Positions 32,901 to 44,965 of a stretch of 64,000 nt of DNA are shown piece after piece; positions within the stretch are counted from its first letter, which is position 1; each line of letters starts with the position of its first letter. The notes under the pieces were generated by a model. It was not told the origin of the DNA. It saw nothing but the letters and a program-made list of their open reading frames with translations, and searched no databases. This DNA comes from Euwallacea fornicatus (Eukaryota; Arthropoda; Insecta; Coleoptera; Curculionidae). Where the stretch lies: NCBI RefSeq assembly GCF_040115645.1, contig NC_089573.1, forward strand, positions 1 through 64,000. Direction: 5' to 3'. Position numbers and translations under genes: made by a program.

Positions 32901-35900
32901 CACCCAAGATCCCTCTGTGGCGGTTCTAACTCCAGTGGAATCTCTTACGAGTCAACCTCAAATATCCACTTCGACCTACTTTCAGCCAGAGCCTGAAAAC
33001 CTTGACCTCAATCGCCCTTCTCCCCATCCTGGTTCCAATTTAACTTCGGTTCTTTCGTCATTTTCCCAATATTTACGTCTAGGAACTGGTGGCACTCAGC
33101 AAAACCAAGTTGAAATTGAAAGCATAGCCGCACCGATACTTTTGGATATTGCTCAGGATAATAAAGACGCTCCGCCAGTGCCTCTGTTTGACCCTACAGC
33201 TGCTCCAGTGGGGCAAGTTCTAGGAACTCCTTCAGGTAATAATACAGACTGTCTCGGAAAAAAATTGACAGAAAAATACTAAATATTGAGGGCTGCAAAG
33301 ATGGTTGTAAAAATGTGGCTTTCTTATAGACACACGCATGAAAATTGTGTAGGGAACAAGGTAAAACTTGATGAATGTAGTGATATATGGTAAGTTCAGT
33401 AATAACCAATTCAATTAATCAGGCATATAAAACAATTTGATTCAATTTAAGCAGGGGAAAAAATAATTAACAATATTTAGCATGTGGAAAGTACTATGTA
33501 TTTTAATTAACATATAAAATATTTTCCAGGGAAACAACATTTTAGAAACTCAATAACAGGGTATGGTCACTATGGTTATTAGTCACAGCTTGACTCGCCC
33601 TGGGCATAGTTTCGATTAGACTATCGATCCCATTTTGATAAATATTTTGCCTTTTCTCGTGCAAACCGTTAACAATTTTTTTCTTTGAAATACTATTCCA
33701 TGCTTAAAACATATTTAAGTTTTCAATTTTTAGCGCTTATATAAAAGTAGGTGTCATGTAAGAAAATTAGAAAATAAGAATTGGCAAGCAAATTTCTTTT
33801 GCAGCAATTCCAATGGTTGCAATTAATTAGTACAGATAGATAGAAAAAGTTGTTGATCATAAATAGCTATAAAATAAAGCTGATAGTTAAAGAAATGGAG
33901 CAAAAATGAGTAAGAATGTTTTTTAGGCAACGGGATGTAAATTTAAATCTTAATTTGCATTTATATTTAAAAATCTGGCCATGATGGGATGTTTTCTGAC
34001 CAATTCCAATTCCAGTCTAAACTAAAATAATAATTTCTTTTTGGTATCGATCAGCTTTCTGAGCAGATGCGAAACAGTTTCTTGTTTCCAGATCTTCTCC
34101 ATACCTGAAGATTTAGGGTGTAGATAATTGTATCGATACCTACAGCAAAAAGATAAAGTAAACAAAGTATCCTTATTGTAAAGATATTTTGTTGAATAAG
34201 ATCAGGAAAAAATGCAAATTAGGGACATCCTGCGAAACGAGATAAACAATGACGACTCTGCCTAACAAAGAAGGCATTTTTAAATCAACCTTGTGACATC
34301 GTTTTGTCGATCTTTTTCTGAGACTTTTTATATAGAACTATTAATACTTCATACTCACTGATTTTTCTCAGGCCCAGTAAATACATTTAGAAGAGCAGGG
34401 TTAAAGCGCCCTGTATATGCCCCAGTTCCCGGTCTTAGTAGCAATCATCCTGCGCAGAGTAACCCCCAATATTACTTTTCTCCCCCTCCTCCACCCTCTG
34501 TGGTATCTACAACATCCTTCCAGCCTCCAGTGAATCAGCTTTCAATATCCCCTGCGAGTTCAACTTCGTCAATTCAAGACGTTACCTTTGCCCTCAATAG
34601 CCAGTTTAAGCCTATCAATCCTCAACCTTCCTCAGTGCCGTCCGTTAAGCCTAGTGTACCGCAACCGCAACATTCCACACATCTTCTAAGTTTAGGACCT
34701 GTAATGGATGCCATTCCAGCTAGTGAAGCTTTACCTTCAGTGTCTGATACCGTTACCAATGGGAATCGTCAAGGGACACCAGTAGTATGGTTTTCTATAA
34801 TTGATACTGAGATTTTTCATAGACCTTTTTTAGGTATCCGTCACGAAGACTTATAGGCCGGTTTATCATCATTGGTTCTACAGAAAAGGAACTGAGAAAA
34901 AGAGCTCGTGGGCTCCGTTTTCGATGGTCGATTCACTTACTTTGGAACATGCCTTCACTTCTAGTAAGCTTGTGATTGTGCCTAAATCGAGTGATTATTA
35001 AGGTGTTTGTAGATGATTTAGATCCCGACAAGGTGATTGCCACAGATGGAGGGCGTTATGATGTGAATATCTTGAGACGTCAGAAAACTCCAGTTTACTG
35101 GAAAGGGGATACATGTGAAGTACGTCGATGCTCCTGGTTTTACAAAAATACAAACGATAGGAACTACGTGCCATATGAAGAGAATATTGCAGCAAAATTG
35201 GAAGAAGAATTTAAAATAGCTTTTGAATCAAACCAATGGCACCGGAAAATTTCTCTTATCAATGGAGATACTATTGAATTCCACGGACCTGATGTTTTAG
35301 TTCTCGTGGTACCTGCACCTCTGAACGATTCATGGCCAAACACGCCTGTATGTTCCAAATCTTATTAATTTTCATAATTAAATTGTGTATTTTCTTAGAA
35401 TCAAACACGGCCTAGGATAGTAAAAAGAGGTATGGATGAATTTGACATTGATGAGGGAGAGCCTACAGTGGTTGACCATGTCTTATTTATGGTTCATGGT
35501 ATTGGGTCAGTTTGCGACCTCAAGTTGAGGACTGTAGAGGAAGTCGGTAAGTTTTATTCAATTAATTTCTAGAAATAGGGCCTTAGATCAATTTCTCTTA
35601 CAGTTGATGAATTTCGCAACATTGCTCTTCAACTAACTCAATCCCACTATAAATCTTCATGCGAACAAGGGATGGTCAACAGGGTCGAGGTCTTACCAAT
35701 AAGTTGGCACTCGTCTTTGCACTCGAAGGAGACTGGAGTAGATGAACAACTTAAAAACATCACTTTAGAGAGCATTCCAAAATTAAGAGCATTTACCAAT
35801 GATACCATTTTAGACGTGTTATTTTACACAAGCCCTGTTTATTGCCAAACTATCATTTCTACTGTAGGAAATGAACTGAACAGGGTCTTTAACCTTTTTA

Positions 35901-37064
35901 AGGAAAGAAATGTTGGTTTTAAAGGAGGTGTGTCCGTAGCGGGACATAGCCTGGGTTCATTGATTGTTTTTGACTTGCTTTCACATCAATATACTGACGA
36001 CGCCCCCGAGGAGGAAGAATCCAAACAGGGTTTGTTTATTTAATTATTTTTAGGGCCGTTTTGCTGAATTTTGGTGTTATATAGAAGTTTCTAACGAAAA
36101 TAAAACGCTCTGCCGACGTATAAGTTATATGATGGGGTCAGTAGGGGCTGGACAACCAAAAATTAGCTATCCTCAGTTGGAGTTTAAGCCTTCTGCTTTT
36201 TTTGCACTTGGAAGTCCTATAGGTATTTTTTGAGAAAGTTTATCTATTCCGAAAAAAAGTTTTTTTTTCCACAGGAATGTTCGTCACTGTAAGGGGTTTG
36301 GACAAACTGGGGGAAAACTTTTCTTTGCCTACTTGCCCCGCCTTCTTCAACATTTTCCATCCATATGACCCAGTGGCATATCGCATAGAAGCTTTGGTTA
36401 ATCCAGAGATAGCGAAATTGAAACCAGTTCTCATACCACATCATAAAGGGAGGAAACGAATGCATCTAGGTGATCCTCAATGTCTTTTCACGGTACCTCA
36501 ATGTAACTTAAAAATAATTTAGAATTGAAGGAAACAATGGCAAAAGTAGGAGCTGATCTTAAACAGAAAGTTTTCGACTCTATGAAAAACACTTGGAACT
36601 CGTTCTATCAATTAGCGATGTTTCATAAGTCAGACCAACCTGCTTTAGAAGCTGAAGTGAACAATAGCATTCAGTCACAACTGGAAACGACCCCAGAAGA
36701 AGAAGAACATGATGCAGAACCTTTGCAAGAAACAACCGATATTCCTTTAGGGCACTTGAATAATGGAAGGAGAATCGATTATGTACTCCAAGAGGCCCCT
36801 CTTGAATTTTTTAATGAATATATATTCGCTATCACTAGTCACGTGTGCTATTGGGAGTCTGAAGATTCAATTCTAATGATTTTAAAGGAGATATATTCAT
36901 CATTGCAAGTTCAAACTGATTCGAAAATACCTCAACAAACTATGACCATAGAAAGACCCCTTCAAAAATTGACCCCACCTATGGGTATGGATCCTACTTG
37001 TCCAGTAGCACCAAGTGCAAATTTACCTCCACCTCCTACAACTGGTTTTATGAAGAAAACATAG
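26951..37064 (+). CDS. PAPLA1: DDHD-domain phospholipase A1, SEC23IP/PAPLA1 family
   Basis: Ten coding exons join in frame to 925 codons: 26951-27092, 32870-33235, 34372-34784, 34834-34963, 35013-35347, 35399-35546, 35604-36029, 36142-36222, 36275-36469, 36523-37064. The family (Drosophila PAPLA1, vertebrate SEC23IP/DDHD1/DDHD2) cleaves phosphatidic acid and related lipids and acts at ER exit sites and early Golgi. Seen here: a Pro/Ser/Gln-rich N-terminal third (about residues 1-305), typical of the SEC23-binding part of SEC23IP; a WWE-like block (YRPVYHHWFYRKG...WAPFSMVDS); the lipase core VDHVLFMVHGIG; nucleophile elbow GHSLG with Ser about 627; and the C-terminal DDHD domain (FFALGSPI-GMFVTVRGL, FHPYDPVAYRIE, GRRIDYVLQEAP, SHVCYWESEDS). 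No SAM domain is seen between elbow and DDHD. Intron 1 (5.8 kb) holds an antisense gene. The start at MSDSKKF is chosen over an upstream ATG at 26930. Polyadenylation signals lie at 37328 and 37549. Confidence 0.93.
27093..28767. other. Distal part of PAPLA1 intron 1, no gene seen
   Basis: AT-rich intronic DNA lies between coding exon 1 and the 3' end of the nested antisense gene. A 75-codon plus-strand frame at 27805 has no recognisable features. A single CAGGGTG-type end is visible at 27564. Confidence 0.5.
28768..32618 (-). CDS. von Willebrand A-type single-pass membrane protein, nested gene
   Basis: Nine exons on the minus strand join in frame to 660 codons: 32618-32363, 32311-32064, 31979-31700, 31586-31416, 30648-30391, 29747-29525, 29487-29198, 29076-28972, 28919-28768. 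Seen: an N-terminal signal peptide (GGFLFVVVFCYTVAS, cut near residue 19); a Rossmann-like vWA region starting NPIALLIDDSYQ, where the metal-site motif DxSxS reads DDSYQ and is therefore degenerate; beta-rich extracellular repeats (FYALIRGRDVKG, GTWTIEITARDVDSG); cysteines in TSDCTEVIFAQCSKG and SDSCCNPDL; a transmembrane helix at about 617-641; and a 19-residue tail. The layout resembles animal VWA7/hemicentin N-terminal-type proteins, usually extracellular adhesion or matrix proteins; the exact orthologue is uncertain. The whole gene lies inside intron 1 of the phospholipase gene. The start at MWFHGG is the first ATG giving a signal peptide. Exon 8's acceptor has a weak pyrimidine tract. Confidence 0.8.
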
Positions 37065-39320
37065 TATATGCTTTACGAGTGGATGTATCTTCCATTAGCT
37101 GAGAGATACGCCCCTTTTTTGCTAGTTAAAAATCCGTATAAAATAAGAAAACTGAAACGAAAACTGTGATCTCGATGTTGTTAAATCTTTGTTAAGTGGC
37201 GTTTATCTTCCACCTGTTTGTTGTTTAGCATATCTGTTATTTCAGAGGTATCTTATGTCGTACCTGTCACAATTTTGTTTTGTTGTTATTGTGCATTTGA
37301 ACAGTTGAGCAGTAAATTTGAGGGTATATTAAATGTAATATTTAATATAAGTTTTTTTATTAAATGTTATTTTGCATCTTTCAAATTCAAAATTCTATTA
37401 CCTGCACAAACCACAATGATACCTATTTTTAGGCTTTACGTGGTCTAAATTAACGTGCATAAAAATGAATTTCTCAAGATCCTGAACCTCAATGGGAATA
37501 TTTATTTAGGGAAAATGTAGAATTCAGGTCAGTAAAGTTTAAGTGAAAAATAAATATTTTTCAGAGAAGTTGCAAAAAGGAAGTTGGTTAATTCGGCTTA
37601 ATTCAAACTAGGTATGTACTTCTCAAAGGGTCTTCCACAATGTGGAGAACATGAGTTTAAAAGTGGCAGTTTAGAACACTGGAGGGACTCATTGCAAAGA
37701 AAAAGGAATGTCAACTAAATTAGCGTTCTTGTTGGAGAAGCGAAAACTGTAAATAAACTCTGCTTTGCAGTGTATCTGGGAGAACTTTAAATAGGACTAT
37801 AAACATGAATGTTTACGTTAAGCATGCAGTCGATTTTTTCTCTACGTCGTATCTTTCGACAGTTTAAAAAATATCTACAAATTTTGAAGGATATAGAATA
37901 TTCTGTGCCCTCTAAATTGAAAAAGTAAGGCTATATTCAAATAATTTTTTAAATTATCTTTATGAATCAAATTAAATATTGCAACTTGTAAAAAAGATCA
38001 ACGATCTAAATATTTGACGAATAAATAAATAAGCCGAGCTTTAGGCAATAGGTGTAATATTGTGTTTTGGTGATTAGACCAGACCAAAATTGTCATGTCG
38101 CAATGCAATCGAGTTCGACTATTTAGTTCAGGTTAGTCCGGGGAGTCCGTAATTTTCTGACTCAATATTTAGTGATTTTACAATCCATTCCTACCTTAAT
38201 TCAACTAATTTGATAACAGAATACAATATTAAATTCCACATTCAATTAGTGTTTTAGTCGACAAATTTTTGCATTGGTGTCTTCAGGGACAACCAAATTT
38301 GATATTGCTAGTGTGATATTGCAATTTATGAAGCTAATTACTAATTTTGTACTGAAAATCGCAATTTTGACTGGAAATAATAAATTAAGGAAATCGGAAT
38401 GTACCTAGGCCGCTGGGGTTTACGTCAATTCCATATTGTATTGCGAACCTACTTCCATATTAAACCGCTTAGAAATGCATGAGTGAACGCGATTCGATAC
38501 AGATTTTTGGTCAATCTCCATCTCATTGAACTACGACATGTAGTGTATTTGTCAAGAGAGAAATGGAAGACGGGGTTATTATGTACGTCATGATCTTCGT
38601 GCATATTAGGGCGGTTATATATACAGCGCGAAAAAAAACTGCCAAAGTTAACGGTATTAAAAATGAAAAAAATGTATGCAAAGTATTAGACAAAGATTAT
38701 TATTTCAATCGATACTACTTTTAATTTGAAGGTACTGTTGATTGGGAAAGTTCGCGGAAAACCCCATTAAAGTGTTTATTTACTAATACGGTGACGTGTA
38801 TCTATATGTGGCGCCATCTAAGTGCGCACTGTCTATTTTATACTTGAAAAATCTTACCCTTTAAAATTTTAAAAATTCTCATTCGAAAACACATATTTTC
38901 ACAAGTGCTAGAACGTTTATTTATATTCCTTATCTTCCTATTTGAGCCCGTCTTAGAGTGCTTAGGGATGCTGATTTTATAGATTTTCAGAGGAAGGTGT
39001 TCCATACCTACATTGCATTATTTAAAATTTTATTAGAATATCTATTGATTTTAAATTGAGTATCCAATGATTATTCTGAGTTTCATGATAAGAGTATATT
39101 CCATAGATCATGGAATATCTACAGGATATTCTTTAAATACATCAGATATTCATAGCAGATGTAAAAATGTATTTATGTGGTGTGTTCATAAAATGACTAC
39201 ACTATCCAGAGTAATACCAAGAGTTGGCAGACTAAAAATACGGTTATTGGAAAATGTAGCTTTTTCGATAATGTTATGTGCTGTTTAAGTCTAAAATGTA
39301 ACCCTTGGATGTGGAACGTA
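37065..39320. other. Intergenic DNA after PAPLA1
   Basis: After the 3' untranslated region (polyadenylation signals to about 37554) no gene is recognised. The stretch includes the telomere-like 15-mer at 38123 and an inverted CTCF-like core, ggcgccatcta, at 38810. Confidence 0.5.
38123..38137 (-). ncRNA. Telomerase RNA template-like 15-mer (candidate)
   Basis: The plus strand reads ttagttcaggttagt, an exact 1.5-repeat match to the telomere G-strand; the minus strand reads ACTAACCTGAACTAA. Telomerase RNA templates are complementary to the G-strand and often about 1.5 repeats long. Flanking gacta and tagtc could form a 5-bp stem around a 12-nt loop. On the minus strand a TATA-like TATATATAA (about 38615-38623) stands about 32 nt before a TCA initiator-like site, roughly 450 nt upstream of the 15-mer; a run of four Ts follows the 15-mer within 50 nt. 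No transcript boundaries or RNA fold can be established by eye. Alternative: a tiny interstitial telomere scar. Confidence 0.25.
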
Positions 39321-39329
39321 TGAGAAGCT

Positions 39330-40080
39330 AGTGAAAAAGGTGACCAGACTGGCATTGCTGATTTTAAGCGCTTGTCGCATAGCGCGGGTCAAGCAATTGC
39401 GAAGATTCCACCTATAGTATTATTGGTCAAGGAAAGAGTGGGTGCCCTATATGCGGGGTCATGGCAATAAAGTTTCGAGGAACAAGAAATTATCTGTGGC
39501 ATGGCAGGAAATATGGAATAAATGACAAGGGTGGACAAAGGTTTTTATCAAGGTTATAAAAGAGTGCCTAAAAAGGAAATGGCGAGAAATGAAATTTATA
39601 ATGAATTTTATTTATCAGGCCTTAACTGGACATGGGGGTTTGAGCTGATTTTACACTAAATTACCAAAAGACAGACCAAAAAACTGGCTGGTATTGAAGT
39701 GGAGAAGGTACACCAAATCATATTTTCTTCCAACCAGAATATTTTACTGCCATTTGATATACAGCAAAAATGAAAAATAAAATTCTCATATGTAAAGAGG
39801 ACGTATCAAGGCTAATCCTACAGATGCAACCATGTGTTCCGCAATAATAGAAATGTGAAGACCAGTGGTTAACCATATATGTAGTAAGAAAGTTTCATTG
39901 CATGACGGAAGTTTCATCACTTCCTCAAAATAATGCGCTCTGGCAGTTTTGAGGGGATTCAGGGAGAAGAACCGAGGTGTTTTAAGGCGAACTAGTTTTC
40001 AAAAGATCTTGGCTGTGATGCAGCTGGTCACCATAAGACTAAATGCGATGGCACGAACCCCCCCATTAGCCAGTTGCACG
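39330..40080 (+). pseudogene. Non-LTR retrotransposon remnant (reverse transcriptase C-terminus)
   Basis: Across shifted frames the conceptual translation reads KVTRLALLILSACRI, then AIAKIPPIVLLVKERVGALY, then WQEIWNK, then GWTKVFIKVIKECLKRKW, then YQALTGHGGF. This is the familiar end of I/Jockey/R1-type polyproteins downstream of the reverse transcriptase. The following cysteine-rich region (CWYC...) is decayed. There are several frameshifts and stops (for example TAA after GSWQ), so it is dead. Orientation is plus. The 5' part is absent. Confidence 0.7.
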
Positions 40081-43000
40081 TAAGGAAATACATCAAATGT
40101 AATAATTTCCAAGAGCTTAAAAATGTGAACAAACAGAATTGCAATATCTCTTTTATCAGTGCCTTTGTTATATATTTTTACAATACATTTGAGAATGTCC
40201 TAAAGCGAAGGTACCTAACAATGCATTGTATAGATTTCGTTAACTACTATGTGAGTTAGTGGACAATATATTTCCAATATTTATTGGAAAAGTATACTAA
40301 CCTGTTTATAAAGTCTGTTTTTTTTTCTATATTAATTTGAATATAATCATTATTAGGTATAAAGTTTGCCGTTAGTGCTTTGTTCCTCCTAAAGTAGCAA
40401 AGCTGTGATATGAATCTCTAATTCAAGTGATGGGGCTGTGGGAGTTTCACTTCAAATACAAAATACACGGTAAGGTATTCTTGAGGTAAAGTAAATTTTC
40501 AGGTATCCGCTATCCTGCTGACGTGCCATTTTCGAGGAAAAACATACGATTCTCAGGTTCATCCTGCAATTGACGTTTCCTTTCAAAATATTTATTTTGC
40601 AGTTATATCGTTTAAATTTAATGAGAAAACTAGGCGATTTTTAAAGCGGGCACACACGCATATTACCACACCAGAATAAATTAAACTTTTACGGTCGCAT
40701 TATATACCTACACAAAATCGGTTTATAAAGTGGTGTGGGAATGAACGGACCCGTCCAAATTTTAATATAAACAAATAATCCGAAATATCTTGTAATGACA
40801 CATCAGTACAGATATTTTTACTCCGGAGTTAAGATGATATTATATATTCATTAATTATGTGACAACGGAATCTGACCAACTGGAGGAATTTTAGTCGCTT
40901 TAAGTTAATTCATGACTTCCACTAGAATCAAAAAGTCGGGTAAAGCTGTAGTCCTGCGAGGTTCAATTTCTATGAAAATCTTATAATACCGAAACCTAGA
41001 ACAAATTTCTATTTGTGATAAAATATTTTTTTTAGAAGTAATAACAAAGATTAAGAAAAAAAGAAAGTACCGTATATTAAAAACTATGAAATTTTAGTTA
41101 TTACGACGATCTTCCGATTAATTTGAAGTACCAATTTCCACATTTTGCTTTTTTAATAAGCCACAACTGGTCCACTTCAATGGTCGGTTATGTTATGAAA
41201 TGACATATCTTTCTCACTCAAGCAGCTAATACAAAGAATAGGGGTCGGATTATAAAGACCTTGCGTTAAGACCTGTTAACAAATAGAGTAAATGTTATTG
41301 TTACTGTCCATTATAATGATTTCAAGTACCTTACTAGCCGCGCGGTCGAACCCAAGTCGTATCAATGTGTTATTTTTTTAAAACGTTTGTAATCAAAATG
41401 CTGTCATATGCCCTCAACTGAAAATTTCTCTATTTCTATAAAACGCAAAGTTGAATTTTACACTTTTACAGAATATTCTGTAAGGACTTATATGGAACAT
41501 AATTCCATGGGCTTATACAATATGACGTAAGTATCTACAATTGTTTTTTGTTGCATGAAAGCTCAAAAACTGGTGCCTGAATGTGTTTCTAAAAATAAAA
41601 AAATTGGTTATATAGTATTATCGCTTCTGAATTTTAAACATACCGAGACAAAGGTCAAAAGCAAATAGAAATAATAACACTATTTCTTCGTATAAATCCG
41701 CAACGAAATTAAGCTCCTTCCTATTATTATTAGTTAAGGTGTTAGGGAAATCCAATTGAAAAGTGTTCTAAGTTGCATTTAGTTCAAGATTCTTGACATA
41801 TATCTGAAAATTTTCAAAACGACCGAAAATTTTGAATTAATGGCAGTCAAAAAAAAATATTTCAAACTAGTAAAAATTGGACAAACTAGGTTTTAATATC
41901 TTCTTTAATTTCTAGGATACTGAATAATATCGACACCTATATTTATATCATTTTCAAAGTATCTGAGTATTTAATTGTCTTAAATGCATTTTTAAAGCTC
42001 CTGTCTCACAAATGAGGTGCCCAGGGTCAAGATAGTGTAGCAAGCAAATCAATCGATCAATCGATATAAGGCAACAATAGCACTTACAAAATTTACATTG
42101 CGAAAGGGGAGATTGGTACTTTTTATAACTTTTCAAACTTTCAACTGTCGATATCTCGAGAAATTGTAGGCGAAATTGAGCAAAAATCTATTTGCAACGT
42201 ATGAAATTGTACAGGCACTTTGCTAATTCTAGCCCAATTATCCCTATCAATTTTCGAGTTATTCGTTGGATCATGACGATAAATAGCCTAACACCACACG
42301 CCCTGTATATTTTTTGAATTCTGCTATTCTAAAGGCACAATTTATGAATGCATAGTCCTGTATGTACTTCTTTCAGTGTTTTAGTTATTTGACGATACAT
42401 GAGTATATTTAAAGTTAGTCAAGACTCTAGTCATTCTGGAGCTGCGAATTTAAGAATTTTTCTTCGTTTTCAAATTATGTCATTTTCATGAAACAAATGT
42501 TAATTATAGGTGTGGGGAATGCTGACGCGGTATTGCGGGATACTGTATATATTTGAAATACGTTGTTTTAAAATATTCACTAATGTACAAGATGTATCAT
42601 TTAACAAAATTATTTTATGGCAAATTTAAGTTTAAATATTAAAATAATTAATAATAAATTACGCGACTTTTGCATTAATCACTTTGATGTTTTTAAAAAA
42701 AGAGGCTAGGGGAAAAGAGGTTATAAATACATACTATAGAAAACACTTTATAAAAACGCTTTTTTTTATGTTTGAAACATTGTCAGATGATATCTCAAAA
42801 CTTTATAGGCAAATTTATTGAGCATCTATCAATTTCATATTTTTACCAATTAAAAATGTTGATAAGAATGAAAGATGTTTTAATTTTAATTGTATTGTGA
42901 CGTTGCATCACTAAAATATGGCGTTTTTTAAAAAGTTATGAGCCAACTTCGGGTGTCAATATCTTCTCAATTATTAACGGTAGAAAAAAATATATTTAAC

Positions 43001-44590
43001 AAATCATCATATTTTAAGGTCTCCTACAGGCTCCTGCTTTGTGTTACGACTCACGCTGTATATCCGATTAATCGGCCCGAAAACCTTTATATACCTCCAT
43101 AAATTGGGCTGGGTTACTTACATATCTCTTTCAGTTCCAGAAATCGCTTTGAAACTTATTTTCAAGATTTAGAAAATGTCTCTCAATAGAATTTCTAAAA
43201 ACTGCATTTTCAACGTTGATACAGGTTTAAAATCGGTGAATTTAAGCTATAACTTTTTTTTTGTTTTGTTAAGCAATCCAAGTTAACGAGAACAAATTCA
43301 AGTTCCTAATCCTTCCAAATTAATGTAGAGTTATCATAATGGAACAATCTCAGATTGAGGTAACACTAATCTAATTGACTTCCGTTGAATTTCAATCAAA
43401 CACATGTTATAATCGTTTACAAAATCGTCCGTTCGAGAATTGTTTTATGTGCTCTTTGAAACCAATTGAATGAGATTAATCCCGCTAGTTTTTTACAAAA
43501 ATTAATAAACAAAATTTGTCAATTAATGGTTAACACTGACTTTTCCACAACTTGATTTGTCCTCCAAGTCGCGTTAATTAAACTCACTAAACGTTTTAAT
43601 GGCACAATTTGTCACGTATTGCATCATTTTTTAGATCATCCTTTTTTTATACTAAACATAGAAAAATTACTATAGTATGTAGATAATTCTCTCATTAGGC
43701 GATAATACTAACTTGAGACTAATGGTCATTTACCGGGAGGTGAATAGCCCTGCATGATTAGAACGTCTTTATCAATGCGTAGAGACTTATCAGAAAGTGC
43801 TGTAGTTATTAATTTTAAATAATTCTCATACAGTTAATTTTTATTATGGTGCATCAATAATGTCCTGGTAGAATTGCGTTAGAACTTTGCGCAACGCTCC
43901 CTCGAGATCCTATTAACGTAAAATTAGGTACATCGTATTATTTGTTATGGATTTGGTCCCTAATAATTAACTTGCATTGTGCTTTTCAAATAAAAAATAA
44001 TTTACGATTTACTTCAGCTTAATATTTATTTTTAACCACATTTCGCATGTTTTTCGAAGGATTCTCTCTTAAACCCATCCAGGATGATATATTATTTGAT
44101 TACATCTTGAATTTATATGCTTGGTTTGTTTGACTAATTAAAAGTATTAATTACGCAAGAGACCTGTCACTTATTGCATTATGGAAAAAGATTATACAAA
44201 AACACTAGAGAATATCGAATTCAGTGTCGTATGTGAAATTTTAAGAAAACTGGTTAATTCGAATTAAATGTTTTTTGTGGAACCTCAATTGCTGAATCAC
44301 AGTTGTTGGCTCACTATTTTCCCCAGAATAAACTGAATTCCGGACCTGTTGCGACATTAAACAAAATATTTATAATAATAAAAATCGAAAAATTGCTGGG
44401 CTCACATCTGTCATTCGCACACCTCCCAAGAGTGGTACGGTCAAAATTGCCATTAAGACATTAAGCTGAGATACTTGAGCTCATTTCAATTTAGCCTAAT
44501 TGTTGTTAAATGATAATTAATTTAAAAGCAGCATTTTCAGAGCATACATGTGTGTTTACTTAGCGATCGCATCACATTGTTTGATCTGCT
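40081..44590. other. Intergenic DNA, no gene recognised
   Basis: AT-rich sequence without convincing ORFs or splice-bounded exons. A CAGGGTG-class end (cgccctgtata, 42300) and a similar decayed end at about 43070 mark old short mobile elements. Confidence 0.45.
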
Positions 44591-44592
44591 AC

Positions 44593-44690
44593 TATATAAA
44601 GTTTTGCCATGATTTTGAAACTTCAGTCTTAACTGCGGAGGCCTTGCCCTGCAGTCGCATTTTGACATCGTGAGCTACTGAAAACTACCA
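44593..44690 (+). promoter_or_regulatory. TATA/initiator promoter with a short first exon
   Basis: TATATAA at 44593 is followed by TCAGT at 44623-44627, the arthropod initiator consensus, whose A (44625) lies 32 bp downstream of the TATA start, the ideal spacing. Transcription from there gives a 66-nt exon ending at a strong donor, CCA|GTAAGT, at 44690/44691. The exon has no useful ORF. The next plausible partner on this strand is the acceptor at 57995 in front of the SV2-like gene, which would make this its promoter about 13 kb upstream; that link is inferred. A non-coding transcript is also possible. Confidence 0.5.
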
Positions 44691-44893
44691 GTAAGTACCC
44701 ATTTCGAGTGTTTTTATTTAGTACTAATCCAAAACTGTTTGATTATGATGGTCTGGAAATTTTGTTTACTCCTTCCTGTGGTTAATTTAGACTAACATGT
44801 TTCGTTTCATTTTTTCTGTTAAGGTTTCCCTTCAGGATTAGGCGTAAAATACAACGCAACCTAAAGTCTAAAGTAATTTAAAATTAATTTGAA

Positions 44894-44965
44894 AAGTACA
44901 CTTGTTTGTGGTTGGGCAGTTTAGTTTAAGTACACTTGTTTATGGTTCGGCAGTTTAGTTTTATT
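44894..44965. repeat. 34-bp direct repeat, two copies
   Basis: aagtacacttgtttgtggtt...cagtttagttt is followed at once by a second copy with two differences (offset 34). It lies in the presumed first intron after the 44.6-kb promoter. Confidence 0.75.
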
